This document shows positions 27,673 through 36,009 of a stretch of 64,000 nt of DNA, in pieces. A program made the position numbers and the translations under genes. A model generated the notes under the pieces. The model was given only the letters and a program-made list of their open reading frames with translations. It was not told the origin of the DNA and did not search any database. Source of the stretch: Candidatus Competibacteraceae bacterium (GTDB taxonomy: Bacteria > Pseudomonadota > Gammaproteobacteria > Competibacterales > Competibacteraceae); the NCBI GenBank assembly GCA_003989065.1, contig RXIW01000004.1:41783-105782 (forward strand), given 5' to 3'. Numbering within the stretch: the stretch's first letter is position 1; each line of letters starts with the position of its first letter.

Positions 27673-28278
27673 ATGGCGCTACCCGAACATGTGCGTAGCC
27701 TGCCTCTGGACGAACCAGTCTGGGAGCGGTTCTTCACCGTGTTTCCGCTGGTCTTGGTGGGGACGCGCGAAGAGGATGGTGGCCACGATCTGGCCCCCAA
27801 GCATCTGGCGATGCCGTTGAGCTGGGGCAACTGGTTCGGTTTCGTGTGCACGCCCCGCCACCGGACCTATCAGAATGCGGTGCGCACCGGCGCATTCACG
27901 GTCAGCTACCCACGGCCGGAGCAAGTGGTGGTGACCAGCCTGGCGGCCGCGCCGCGCTGTGGCGAGCAGCAGGACAAACCGGCCCTGCTGGCCTTGCCGG
28001 TGTTTCCGGCCCAAGTGGTCGATGGAGTGCTGGTCGCGGGTTGCCACCTGTACCTGGAATGTTGGCTGGATCGGACCGTGGACGATCTGGACGGCAACAG
28101 CCTGTTGATCGGACGGATCGCAGCGGTTCACGTCCATGATCGCGCCCTGCGCGGCGACGATCGCGAGGACAACGAACTGGTGCACGACAACCCCTTGTTC
28201 GCTTATCTATATCCGGGGCGCTTCGCGGTGGTCGACCACAGCCAGGGTTTCCCCATGCCAGCGGGGTTCAAACGCTGA
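27673..28278 (+). CDS. Flavin reductase-like (FMN-binding split-barrel) protein
   Basis: A 201-residue protein with the flavin-reductase-like split-barrel pattern: FFTVFPLVLVGTREEDGGHDLAPKH, then SWGNWFGFVCTPRHRTYQNAV, TGAFTVSYPRPEQV and the late CHLYLECWLD / LIGRIAAVHV strands. By family it binds FMN and may reduce it with NAD(P)H. Start ATG 27673 follows GGGGAGAAA. It lies 14 bases after the CsgG-PEGA gene and one base before the M20 peptidase gene, so it belongs to one transcription unit with at least the next two genes. The substrate is unknown. Confidence 0.82.
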   Translation: MALPEHVRSLPLDEPVWERFFTVFPLVLVGTREEDGGHDLAPKHLAMPLSWGNWFGFVCTPRHRTYQNAVRTGAFTVSYPRPEQVVVTSLAAAPRCGEQQDKPALLALPVFPAQVVDGVLVAGCHLYLECWLDRTVDDLDGNSLLIGRIAAVHVHDRALRGDDREDNELVHDNPLFAYLYPGRFAVVDHSQGFPMPAGFKR

Positions 28279-28279
28279 T

Positions 28280-29449
28280 ATGACCACTGCGGCTCGCCTA
28301 CTCGATGTTCTGCGCGGCCAGCGCCAAGAACTGCTCGGTTTTCTGGAGCGATTGGCACTGGCCGAATCGCCTTCGACCAATCGCCCGGCCCAGCGCCCAG
28401 CTTTCGATCAGCTGGCCGAAGCGTTGGAGCGCTTGCAGTTCGCACCGCGCCTGTTGCCGGGGCGTGCCAGCGGCGGTCAGCTGTACGCCCGCCCGCAGGA
28501 GCGAAACCGCGCCCGGCCGATCCAGCTGCTGCTCGGCCATATCGACACGGTCTGGCCGCAAGGGACCTTGGCCGACATGCCGGTGCGACTGGAAGGCGAC
28601 CGCTTGCGGGGACCGGGCGTCTACGACATGAAAGGGGGGTTGACCCAGATCGTGTTTGCGCTGCGGGCTTTGCGCGAATTGGATTTGGAGATGCCGGTGA
28701 CGCCGGTGGTGTTCGTCAACTCCGACGAGGAGATCGGCAGTCGCGAATCCACCCGCCATATCCGGCGGTTGGCGCGCATGGCCGATCGTGCTTATGTGCT
28801 GGAGCCCTCGCTCGGTCTCGAAGGCCGGCTGAAGACCGCCCGCAAGGGCATCGGCCGCTTCACCCTGACCGTGAAGGGCAAGGCGGCCCATGCCGGGCTC
28901 AATCCGGAAGCCGGGGCCAGCGCCATCCTGGAGCTGTCGCATCAGATCCAGCGCCTGTTCGCGCTCAACGATCCGGCGGCGGGCGTATCGGTCAACGTCG
29001 GCATGATCGACGGCGGGATCAATCCCAACGTGGTCGCGCCGGAAAGCCGGGCGGTGATCGATGTGCGAGTGCCGACCCACGAGGCCGCCCGCCGAGTGGA
29101 GCAGGCCATCCGCGCCCTGACCCCGGTGACGCCGGGCGTGAGTCTGAAGGTCGAGGGCGCGATCGGTCGGCCGCCGATGGAGCATACCCCAGCCGGCGAC
29201 AGCCTGTGGCAAGCGGCGCGCACCCGTGGTCTGGAACTGGGTTTGCAGCTGGAGCAGGCGTCGGCCGGCGGCGGGTCCGACGGCAACACCACCAGCCAGT
29301 ACACCGCGACCCTGGACGGACTGGGGCCGGTTGGCGACGGCGCGCACGCCCATCACGAATATGTGGTGGTGGACAAACTGATCGAGCGCGCTGCGTTGCT
29401 GGCGCTGCTGTTGTTGGAGCCGCCGCTGCGTGGGTCGCTCGCGTCATGA
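28280..29449 (+). CDS. M20-family metallopeptidase, carboxypeptidase G2-like
   Basis: A 389-residue di-zinc peptidase. Metal and catalytic motifs in order: LLGHIDTVWP (His, Asp), GVYDMKGG (bridging Asp), NSDEEIGS (catalytic Glu-Glu), the middle dimerisation domain with GKAAHAGLNPEAGASAI, and the final HAHHEYV (His). CPG2-type enzymes cleave C-terminal glutamate from folate-like or peptide substrates. The real start is ATG 28280, one base after the flavin-reductase stop; a longer ORF reaches back into that gene. It ends with an ATGA overlap with the next gene, showing translational coupling. Confidence 0.92.
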   Translation: MTTAARLLDVLRGQRQELLGFLERLALAESPSTNRPAQRPAFDQLAEALERLQFAPRLLPGRASGGQLYARPQERNRARPIQLLLGHIDTVWPQGTLADMPVRLEGDRLRGPGVYDMKGGLTQIVFALRALRELDLEMPVTPVVFVNSDEEIGSRESTRHIRRLARMADRAYVLEPSLGLEGRLKTARKGIGRFTLTVKGKAAHAGLNPEAGASAILELSHQIQRLFALNDPAAGVSVNVGMIDGGINPNVVAPESRAVIDVRVPTHEAARRVEQAIRALTPVTPGVSLKVEGAIGRPPMEHTPAGDSLWQAARTRGLELGLQLEQASAGGGSDGNTTSQYTATLDGLGPVGDGAHAHHEYVVVDKLIERAALLALLLLEPPLRGSLAS

Positions 29450-30453
29450 TCGCGCCGATTCGAACTTCGCTCAGCCGGATCGCCCGCCTCGATCGATTCT
29501 CGATCGAATCCCTGCCGCGTGCGCGCTGGGCGGAGGGAGATTACGTCATTGGCGAGGTGACCGCATTGCCCGGCAGCGGCGTCGGCATCGAATTGGCCGA
29601 TGGCCGGATGATGCAGACCGATGTCGGCGATCGCTTGCTGGGGGCGTTCGGCGTGCGCTTTGCGACCCTGGAAGCGACCGGCAGCTGGGAGGCGATCGGC
29701 CCGGACGGGCGGATGACGGCGATGACCGCCGCCGGGCTATTCGGCAAACTGACCTCCAAATCGCCGCAGATTCCGACCCTGACCGAACTGCGCTATGGCG
29801 GGCATGTGCTGGTGGCCGGTGACAAGGCCCGGATGCGCGATTTCGCGCTGCCTGCGACCGGCCAGCGCTTTGCCCTGCCGGTGCTGTTGATCGTCGGCAG
29901 TTCGATGTCGGCCGGCAAGACCCGCTCGGCCCAGATTATCATCCGCCGATTGCGGGCGCTCGGCCTGCGAGTGCTGGCCGCCAAGCTGACCGGGGCTGGG
30001 CGCTACCGCGACTTGCTGGCCATGCGCGATGCGGGGGCCGAATCAATCTTCGATTTCGTCGATGCCGGTCTGCCGTCCACGGTCTGTTCGGCGACCGATT
30101 ACCGCCGGGCGATCGGCGCGTTGCTGTCGCAGATGGCGGCCAGTCCCGCTGACGTGGCGGTGATCGAGGCCGGTGCTTCGCCGCTCGAGCCCTACAACGG
30201 CGATGTGGCGGTCGAACTGCTGGAGCCCTTCATCCGCCTGACCGTGTTGTGCACGGGCGATCCCTATGCGGTGGTGGGGATGATGCAGGCTTTCGGCCGC
30301 CACCCCGATCTGGTGGCTGGCGTGGCCTGCAACACCGACGCCGGTCAAGCGCTGATTGACCGCCTGACCGGCATTCCTAGCCTGCGCCTGCTTGACCCGG
30401 CGGTGTGGCCGACTCTGGACGGGATGCTGCGCGAGCGATTCGGCGCGGCCTGA
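29446..30453 (+). CDS. P-loop NTP-binding protein of unknown function
   Basis: A 335-residue protein with start ATG 29446 overlapping the peptidase stop (ATGA). Residues 1-125 form a beta-rich N-terminal domain. A Walker A motif follows, LLIVGSSMSAGKTRSAQIII, at about 145-164; then LRVLAAKLTGAGRYRDL, a candidate Walker B-like VAVIEAGASPLEPYNGD, and TVLCTGDPYAVVG. The arrangement recalls MobB/DTBS/DUF1611-like SIMIBI NTPases, but I do not recognise the exact family. The tight coupling to an M20 peptidase suggests the two act on one substrate, as DUF1611 proteins pair with amino-acid-processing enzymes (inference). Confidence 0.7.
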   Translation: MIAPIRTSLSRIARLDRFSIESLPRARWAEGDYVIGEVTALPGSGVGIELADGRMMQTDVGDRLLGAFGVRFATLEATGSWEAIGPDGRMTAMTAAGLFGKLTSKSPQIPTLTELRYGGHVLVAGDKARMRDFALPATGQRFALPVLLIVGSSMSAGKTRSAQIIIRRLRALGLRVLAAKLTGAGRYRDLLAMRDAGAESIFDFVDAGLPSTVCSATDYRRAIGALLSQMAASPADVAVIEAGASPLEPYNGDVAVELLEPFIRLTVLCTGDPYAVVGMMQAFGRHPDLVAGVACNTDAGQALIDRLTGIPSLRLLDPAVWPTLDGMLRERFGAA

Positions 30454-30472
30454 ACCGCGCCGGTCGCGGTCG

Positions 30473-32248
30473 TTACCCTTCCCGCGAGTAGCCGGGGGGC
30501 TCGATCATGGCGGTGTGATCGCCGCGCACGATCGGCAGATAGCGCGGCTTCCAGGAACGTGAGCTCAGGTAGGTCTCGAGATCGCGCTCGGCCAGTTCGG
30601 TCCGGCTGGTCACGCCGTCTTTCAGGGCCTGTTTGATCACTCGCGCGCCGACCCGGATGCTGACGTCCCGCAACTCGCGCACCGGGGGATAGACCCGGCC
30701 GGACTTCAAGTGGGTGGTAGTGGTGTAGTCGGCCAGGGCATAGGCCGCTTCCAGCACCATGCTGTCGGTAATCTCGCGGCATTCGGCCAGGATGACGCCA
30801 AAGCCCAGTCCGGGGAAGATGAAGGCGTTGTTGCCCTGTCCGACATAGTGGACCTGTTCGTCCCGCACCACGTCCGGGAACGGGCTGCCGGTGGCGACGA
30901 TGGCCCGGCCCTCGCTCCAGTCCACGATATCCTCCGGCAACGCCTCGCAGGCCGAAGTTGGATTGGACAGCGGGAAGATGATCGGCCGGCTGGTGTTGCG
31001 GGCCATGGCTTGCACCACCGGATGGTTGAACGAGCCGGCTTGACCGCTCAGACCCAGCAGGACGGTGGCTTGGGTGTGCTCGATGGTTTCCAGCAGGGTG
31101 GGGATGTCGTTGGCGATCTGCCAGCCGGCGATCTTGGCGCGCGGCTGGGCGTAATCCTGCTTGTAGCTTTCGAGCGTGCGCCCTTCCATCAGCAGACCGC
31201 CGGAGTCGAGCACGCACACCCGGTCGCGAGCCTCTTCGCGGCTCAAGCCTTCGCGCAACAAGCCCTGGGTGATAGCCCAGGCCACGCCGATGCCGCCAGC
31301 GCCGGCGCCGAGGATGACGATGCGCTGGTCGCGCAGGGACTCGCCCTTGAGTCGGCTGGCCGCCAGCAGGCCGGCCAGCGCTACCGCGCCGGTGCCCTGG
31401 ATGTCGTCGTTGAAGGACGGCAACTGCTTGCGGTAGCGCTCCAGAACGGTGAATGCCACATCCTTCGACAGATCCTCCCACTGGATCACGGCGCGCGGCC
31501 AGCGCTCGCGGATGGACTTGACGAACTTGTCCAGGAAGGTCAGATAGCGCTCGCCCCGCAGACGCCGTTGCCGCACGCCCAGATAGAATTCGTCGTTGAG
31601 CAGCTCCAGACGATCGGTGCCGACATCCAGCTTGACCGGCATGGTGTGGAACGGATTGACGCCGCCGCCGATGGTGTAAAGTGCCAGCTTGCCGATGGCG
31701 ATGGCCAGACCGCCATAGCCCTGATCGCCGATGCCCAGGATGGCCGAGGAGTCGGTGGCGACGATCATGCGCACGTCGTTCCAGGGGAAGTTGCGCACCA
31801 CGCCGGCAGCGCGGTCGATGTTGAGCGGCGAGAACGACATCCCGCGCGGGCTCTGGTACAGATGGCTGAACTGCTGCACCGCCTGACCCACGGTCGGGGT
31901 GTAGATGATCGGCATCATTTCTTCGAGGTGCCGTTCCAGCAGGGCGTAGAACAGAGTCTCGGCCCGTTCCTGCAGGGCGCGCAGATACTGGTACTTGGAG
32001 ATGGGATCGGGCTCGCGCAGGAAGCCGCGGTAGACCCGCTCGACCTGTTGCTCCAGAGTATTGACCTGGGGAGGTAGCAGACCATCCAGCCCCAGGGCGA
32101 CGCGCTCGTCTTCAGTGAACGCGGTGCCCTTGTTGCTCAGGACCAGTCGCAACAGGGCAATACCTTCCAGATACACTTCCATGTATTCGTGACCTTCGGC
32201 ATCGGTTTTGATGTCGAAATAGGGGCTAATGGGCTGCTTTCGTTTCAT
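30473..32248 (-). CDS. maeA: NAD-dependent malic enzyme (malate oxidoreductase, decarboxylating)
   Basis: A 591-residue enzyme of the large malic-enzyme class, converting malate to pyruvate, CO2 and NADH. Motifs: IIYTPTVGQAVQQFSHLY, DSSAILGIGDQGYGGLAIAIGKL (substrate and cofactor), FNDDIQGTGAVALAGLLAA (metal-binding Asp pair) and the Rossmann GAGAGGIGVAWAI. After the second Rossmann strand comes CVLDSGGL, with an acidic residue, which fits NAD rather than NADP use. Length and order match E. coli MaeA/SfcA. It is divergent from the crotonase gene and convergent with the P-loop gene. Confidence 0.93.
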   Translation of the reverse strand: MKRKQPISPYFDIKTDAEGHEYMEVYLEGIALLRLVLSNKGTAFTEDERVALGLDGLLPPQVNTLEQQVERVYRGFLREPDPISKYQYLRALQERAETLFYALLERHLEEMMPIIYTPTVGQAVQQFSHLYQSPRGMSFSPLNIDRAAGVVRNFPWNDVRMIVATDSSAILGIGDQGYGGLAIAIGKLALYTIGGGVNPFHTMPVKLDVGTDRLELLNDEFYLGVRQRRLRGERYLTFLDKFVKSIRERWPRAVIQWEDLSKDVAFTVLERYRKQLPSFNDDIQGTGAVALAGLLAASRLKGESLRDQRIVILGAGAGGIGVAWAITQGLLREGLSREEARDRVCVLDSGGLLMEGRTLESYKQDYAQPRAKIAGWQIANDIPTLLETIEHTQATVLLGLSGQAGSFNHPVVQAMARNTSRPIIFPLSNPTSACEALPEDIVDWSEGRAIVATGSPFPDVVRDEQVHYVGQGNNAFIFPGLGFGVILAECREITDSMVLEAAYALADYTTTTHLKSGRVYPPVRELRDVSIRVGARVIKQALKDGVTSRTELAERDLETYLSSRSWKPRYLPIVRGDHTAMIEPPGYSREG

Positions 32249-32552
32249 CGGCTGACTTCGGACTACGGTGGTTGGAGTATCGGGGCGTTCTTAAAATCAT
32301 GAAGCGCGGCAATATGGCATTTATCACCAGCGCGGTCAAACGACGCGATGAGAAATCACTGGTCGTTGGCGCGGCCAAGCCAGGCTAGGCGAAATCGTCG
32401 GCGGTGTCCGACCGGTGATGGAATCCACACGGATTTTATGGGACCTGGCTTATACTGTCGGTTCGCGGATAGCGCTTCCGTGCAAGCTGCCCCGTCTTGT
32501 CTCGGTCAAAATTTCGACGGCTCTTCATCGAACTCGGGAAGGAGAATAACGC
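32249..32552. other. Divergent intergenic region (malic enzyme / crotonase)
   Basis: No gene seen in these 304 bases. It must contain the promoters of both flanking genes. A TATACT-like box lies at about 32452-32457 facing the crotonase gene, without a good -35 at the proper spacing. A GAAGGAGAA ribosome site ends just before ATG 32553. Confidence 0.35.
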
Positions 32553-33329
32553 ATGAATTATGAAAATATCCGGGTTGAAACCCGTGGTCCGGTGGCCTTG
32601 ATCACGCTCAACCGACCTAAAGCCTTCAACGCGCTGTCCAACGCCTTGATGGACGAGTTGAGCCAGGCCCTGGATGCGGTCGAAGCCGACGAGGCCATCC
32701 GCGCCATCGTCCTGACCGGTGGGGAAAAGGTATTCGCCGCCGGGGCCGACATCAAGGGCATGAAGGATTATTCGTACATGGACGCTTATAAGAGTGATTT
32801 CATTACCCGCAACTGGGAGCGGGCCAGCACGTGCCGCAAGCCAGTCATCGCGGCGGTGGCCGGTTATGCACTGGGCGGCGGCTGCGAACTGGCGATGATG
32901 TGCGATTTCATCCTCGCCGCCGATACCGCCAAGTTCGGGCAGCCGGAAATCAAACTGGGCATCCTGCCGGGCGCTGGCGGCACCCAGCGGCTGACCCGGT
33001 TGATCGGCAAGTCCAAAGCCATGGAAATGTGTTTGACCGGGCGGATGATGGATGTCGAGGAAGCCGAGCGGGCCGGGCTGGTCAGCCGGATCGTACCGGT
33101 CGCCAACCTGATCGAGGAGGCGGTCAAGACGGCCGAGACCATCGCCGGTTATTCGCTGCCGTCGGTGATGATGGTCAAGGAGTGCGTCGATCGCGCCTAC
33201 GAATCCAGTTTGGCCGAGGGATTGCTGTTCGAGCGGCGGACCTTCCATGCGGTGTTCGCGACCGCAGACCAGAAGGAGGGAATGGAAGCTTTTTCCGGTA
33301 AGCGTGCGCCCGACTTCAAACATCTTTGA
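32553..33329 (+). CDS. Enoyl-CoA hydratase / crotonase
   Basis: A 258-residue crotonase-fold enzyme. Oxyanion-hole and active-site segments: [14 protein letters not shown], then [20 protein letters not shown] (Glu), [20 protein letters not shown] (second Glu) and the C-terminal [10 protein letters not shown]. These match short-chain enoyl-CoA hydratases that hydrate crotonyl-CoA to (S)-3-hydroxybutyryl-CoA. The 3-hydroxyacyl-CoA dehydrogenase gene follows 157 bases later, so the pair converts crotonyl-CoA to acetoacetyl-CoA or the reverse. Confidence 0.93.
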   Translation: MNYENIRVETRGPVALITLNRPKAFNALSNALMDELSQALDAVEADEAIRAIVLTGGEKVFAAGADIKGMKDYSYMDAYKSDFITRNWERASTCRKPVIAAVAGYALGGGCELAMMCDFILAADTAKFGQPEIKLGILPGAGGTQRLTRLIGKSKAMEMCLTGRMMDVEEAERAGLVSRIVPVANLIEEAVKTAETIAGYSLPSVMMVKECVDRAYESSLAEGLLFERRTFHAVFATADQKEGMEAFSGKRAPDFKHL

Positions 33330-33486
33330 GCAATATGAGGATAGCGACGCGCGCCGCTGGCGCCATCGGATGGATATCGATGGAACGCGGCGTAAATTTC
33401 ACCATAATATGTAATGTTGTTGATGCCGGCATGGCCCCCCATGTCGGGAAACTGCGTAGTGAAGATAACTCGAAAAGGAATAGACG

Positions 33487-34383
33487 ATGGAAATCAAAAA
33501 AGTCGGTGTAATGGGCTGCGGAGCGATGGGTCTGGGCGTGGCGCAGGTATGTGCACAAGCCGGCATCCCGACGGTCGCCGTCAAAGCGACCCCGGGCTCG
33601 ACCGACAAGATTCGATCCGGGCTGGAAAAGTCGCTCGCCAAGATGGTTGAGCGCGGCAAGATGACCGCCGAGAAGAAGGACACCACGCTGGGTCTGCTGC
33701 ATTTCACCACCAGTGAGGACGAGGTGGCGGATTGCGATCTGATCATCGAATCGATCATCGAGGATCTGGATACCAAGAAGGCCCTGTTCCAGCGGCTGGA
33801 AAAGATCGTCTCGCCGCAGACGCTGCTGACTACCAACACCTCCACCTTGTCGGTGACGGCCTTGATGGCGGTTTGCAAGCAGCGTGATCGAGTGGCCGGC
33901 ATGCACTTCTTCAATCCGGCCACGGTGATGAAACTGGTCGAGATCATCCATGCCTTCGAGACGTCGGAAGACACCATCCAGACTCTGGATGCGCTGTGCC
34001 GCAAGCTTGGCAAGGACCCGGTCATCGTCCAGGACACCACCGGGTTCATCGTCAACCGCTTGCTGACGCCTTACATGCTCAGCGCCATTCGCCTGTTGGA
34101 AATGGGAACCGGCACCATCTCCGACATCGATCACGCGATGAAGTCGGGCGCTGCCCATCCGATGGGGCCGTTCGAACTGGCCGATTACATCGGTCTGGAC
34201 GTGGTCGAGGCCATGACCCTGAACATCTATCAGGACATGCACCAGCCGCACGTCGCGTCTCCGCATACCCTGACTCGCCTGGTCCAGCTCGGCTATCTGG
34301 GCCGCAAGACCGGTAAGGGCTTCTATGACTACTCGGTCAAGCCGCCGGTCCCGAATCCGCAATTGCGGCATCCGGTAGCCTGA
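33487..34383 (+). CDS. 3-hydroxybutyryl-CoA dehydrogenase
   Basis: A 298-residue 3-hydroxyacyl-CoA dehydrogenase. The Rossmann N-terminal domain has GVMGCGAMGLGVAQVCAQAG; the catalytic region is TTNTSTLSVTALM and VAGMHFFNPATVMKLVEII (catalytic His) with DTTGFIVNRLL, and the C-terminal helical domain has MGPFELADYIGLD and GRKTGKGFYDY. An unusual point is the end of the second beta strand: it reads PTVAVKATPGS, where NAD-dependent members have an Asp (V-x-Asp). The lysine and missing acid would favour NADPH, as in butyrate or PHB synthesis (inference). GGAATAG upstream is a weak ribosome site. Confidence 0.92.
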   Translation: MEIKKVGVMGCGAMGLGVAQVCAQAGIPTVAVKATPGSTDKIRSGLEKSLAKMVERGKMTAEKKDTTLGLLHFTTSEDEVADCDLIIESIIEDLDTKKALFQRLEKIVSPQTLLTTNTSTLSVTALMAVCKQRDRVAGMHFFNPATVMKLVEIIHAFETSEDTIQTLDALCRKLGKDPVIVQDTTGFIVNRLLTPYMLSAIRLLEMGTGTISDIDHAMKSGAAHPMGPFELADYIGLDVVEAMTLNIYQDMHQPHVASPHTLTRLVQLGYLGRKTGKGFYDYSVKPPVPNPQLRHPVA

Positions 34384-34389
34384 TCGCCA

Positions 34390-34423
34390 CAACCCCCTCT
34401 CTCCTAAACGATGGTGGGGGTTG
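34390..34423. terminator. Hairpin between convergent dehydrogenase and aminopeptidase genes
   Basis: Complementary arms CAACCCCC (34390-34397) and GGGGGTTG (34416-34423) with an 18-base loop lie between two facing stops. The loop is long and no T-run follows, so terminator activity is only likely. Confidence 0.4.
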
Positions 34424-34437
34424 GGCGTGTTCAGCGC

Positions 34438-35820
34438 TCAATCCCCGCCGTAACGCTGTTCCAGCCAGGCGAACAGCGCCCGCAACCCCATCGCCTCACC
34501 GCCTTCCGGTCGTCCCGGCTGAGTCTTGAGATTCCAGGCCATCAGGTCGAAATGGACCCAGGGCAGGTCGGTCGGCACGAATTCCTGCAGGAACAAGGCG
34601 GCGGTGATGGCTCCGGCATAGGACGACTCCGAGGCGTTGGCCAGATCGGCGATCTTGCTGTCGAGCATGTCCCGGTAAGGCCGATGCAGAGGCAGTCGCC
34701 AGAACGGGTCCTGTTCCTGGGCGGCGGCGGTTAGCAAGCCGTTGGCCAGCTCGTCATCGTTGCAGAACAGCGCCGGCATGTCGGTGCCCAGCGCGACCCG
34801 CGCCGCCCCGGTCAGAGTGGCGAAATCGATCATCAGCTCCGGCCGCTCGTCGCCGGCTTCGGCCAGCGCATCGCACAGAACCAACCGGCCCTCGGCGTCG
34901 GTGTTGTGAATCTCGACGGTGAGGCCCCGACGCGAACGCAGGACATCGCCGGGTCGAAAAGCGTTGCCGGCCACCGCATTTTCCACGGCCGCCACCAGAA
35001 CCCGCAGCCGCACCGGCAGACCGGAACTCATGATCAACCGCGCCAGCCCCAGCGCCGTCGCCGCACCGCCCATATCCTTTTTCATCAGCCGCATGGCGCT
35101 GGACGGTTTCAAATCCAGCCCGCCGCTGTCAAAACAGACACCCTTGCCGATCAGCGTAATCTTCGGGTGGCCGGGATCGCCCCAGCGTAAATCCAGTAGG
35201 CGCGGCGGATGGGCGCTGGCCCGACCGACCGCGTGAATCAGGGGATAGTTCTGGGCGAGCAGTTCATCGCCGATCAGCTGATCGACGCTGGCCCCGAACG
35301 CTTGGCCCAGCGCTTGGGTCGCCGTCGCCAGCTGTTCCGGCATCATGTCCTCGGCTGGGGTGTTGATCAGGTCGCGGGTCAGGCCGATGGCCGCAACCTG
35401 GCGTTCGATGCGCTCGGCGTCGCAGGCCGGATCGAGCGCCAGACGGGCCGGTGGCCGTTTCGGAGTCTTGTAGGCGGTGAATTGATACGCGCCCAACGCC
35501 CAGCCCAGACTCAGCCGCTCCAGCTGTCGGGGCTCGAAGTCGCCAACCAGCGTGTAGTCGCCTTCCGGCAGGCTCGATGGCAGGCCGCCCAAGGCCCAAA
35601 GATCATCGGCGCGGCCGATGCCGACGATGACCGCTTGCAGCTGACCATCGGCGGCGGGCGTCAGGCTGTACTGACCTGGTTTGGCCTTGAAACCGGTGGC
35701 GACGAGCCAGCGCCGCAACGGCTCTTGCTGCCGTTCCAGCCAGGCCGCGAACTCGGTTTCAACCACGGGAATAAGGGGAATGCAGCCGTTGGCGGGGCTG
35801 GCGAGTAAACCAGGACTCAT
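34438..35820 (-). CDS. Leucyl aminopeptidase family (M17) metallopeptidase
   Basis: A 460-residue two-zinc aminopeptidase. The metal-binding core is complete: LIGKGVCFDSGGLDLKPS (Lys, Asp), MRLMKKDMGGAA (Asp) and the signature NTDAEGRLVLCDAL (Asp, Glu, Arg). ATG 35820 is chosen because AGAGAGG precedes it at normal distance and MSPGLLASPANGC begins the protein; an ORF extension of 250 residues upstream crosses into the gshA region and is spurious. M17 enzymes of this size, including the PepB-like branch, release N-terminal residues and can split Cys-Gly from glutathione breakdown. It is divergent from gshA, the glutathione synthesis gene, which fits that role (inference). Confidence 0.9.
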   Translation of the reverse strand: MSPGLLASPANGCIPLIPVVETEFAAWLERQQEPLRRWLVATGFKAKPGQYSLTPAADGQLQAVIVGIGRADDLWALGGLPSSLPEGDYTLVGDFEPRQLERLSLGWALGAYQFTAYKTPKRPPARLALDPACDAERIERQVAAIGLTRDLINTPAEDMMPEQLATATQALGQAFGASVDQLIGDELLAQNYPLIHAVGRASAHPPRLLDLRWGDPGHPKITLIGKGVCFDSGGLDLKPSSAMRLMKKDMGGAATALGLARLIMSSGLPVRLRVLVAAVENAVAGNAFRPGDVLRSRRGLTVEIHNTDAEGRLVLCDALAEAGDERPELMIDFATLTGAARVALGTDMPALFCNDDELANGLLTAAAQEQDPFWRLPLHRPYRDMLDSKIADLANASESSYAGAITAALFLQEFVPTDLPWVHFDLMAWNLKTQPGRPEGGEAMGLRALFAWLEQRYGGD

Positions 35821-36009
35821 GGGAACCTCTCTAATGGCAAGGGTGGCGCGTGCACGCCATCCAGTGATTTTCACCGATAATGAGCGCAAAATCCCGGCGC
35901 TCCAATCGTCCGCCCGGTCTTTTGGCCCAAGGCGATCCCGTTCAACCTGTCCTTGTTCTGCCCGTCGGGGCGGAACCCTTGTAGCTACGAGGCCAAGATC
36001 TTGTATCCC

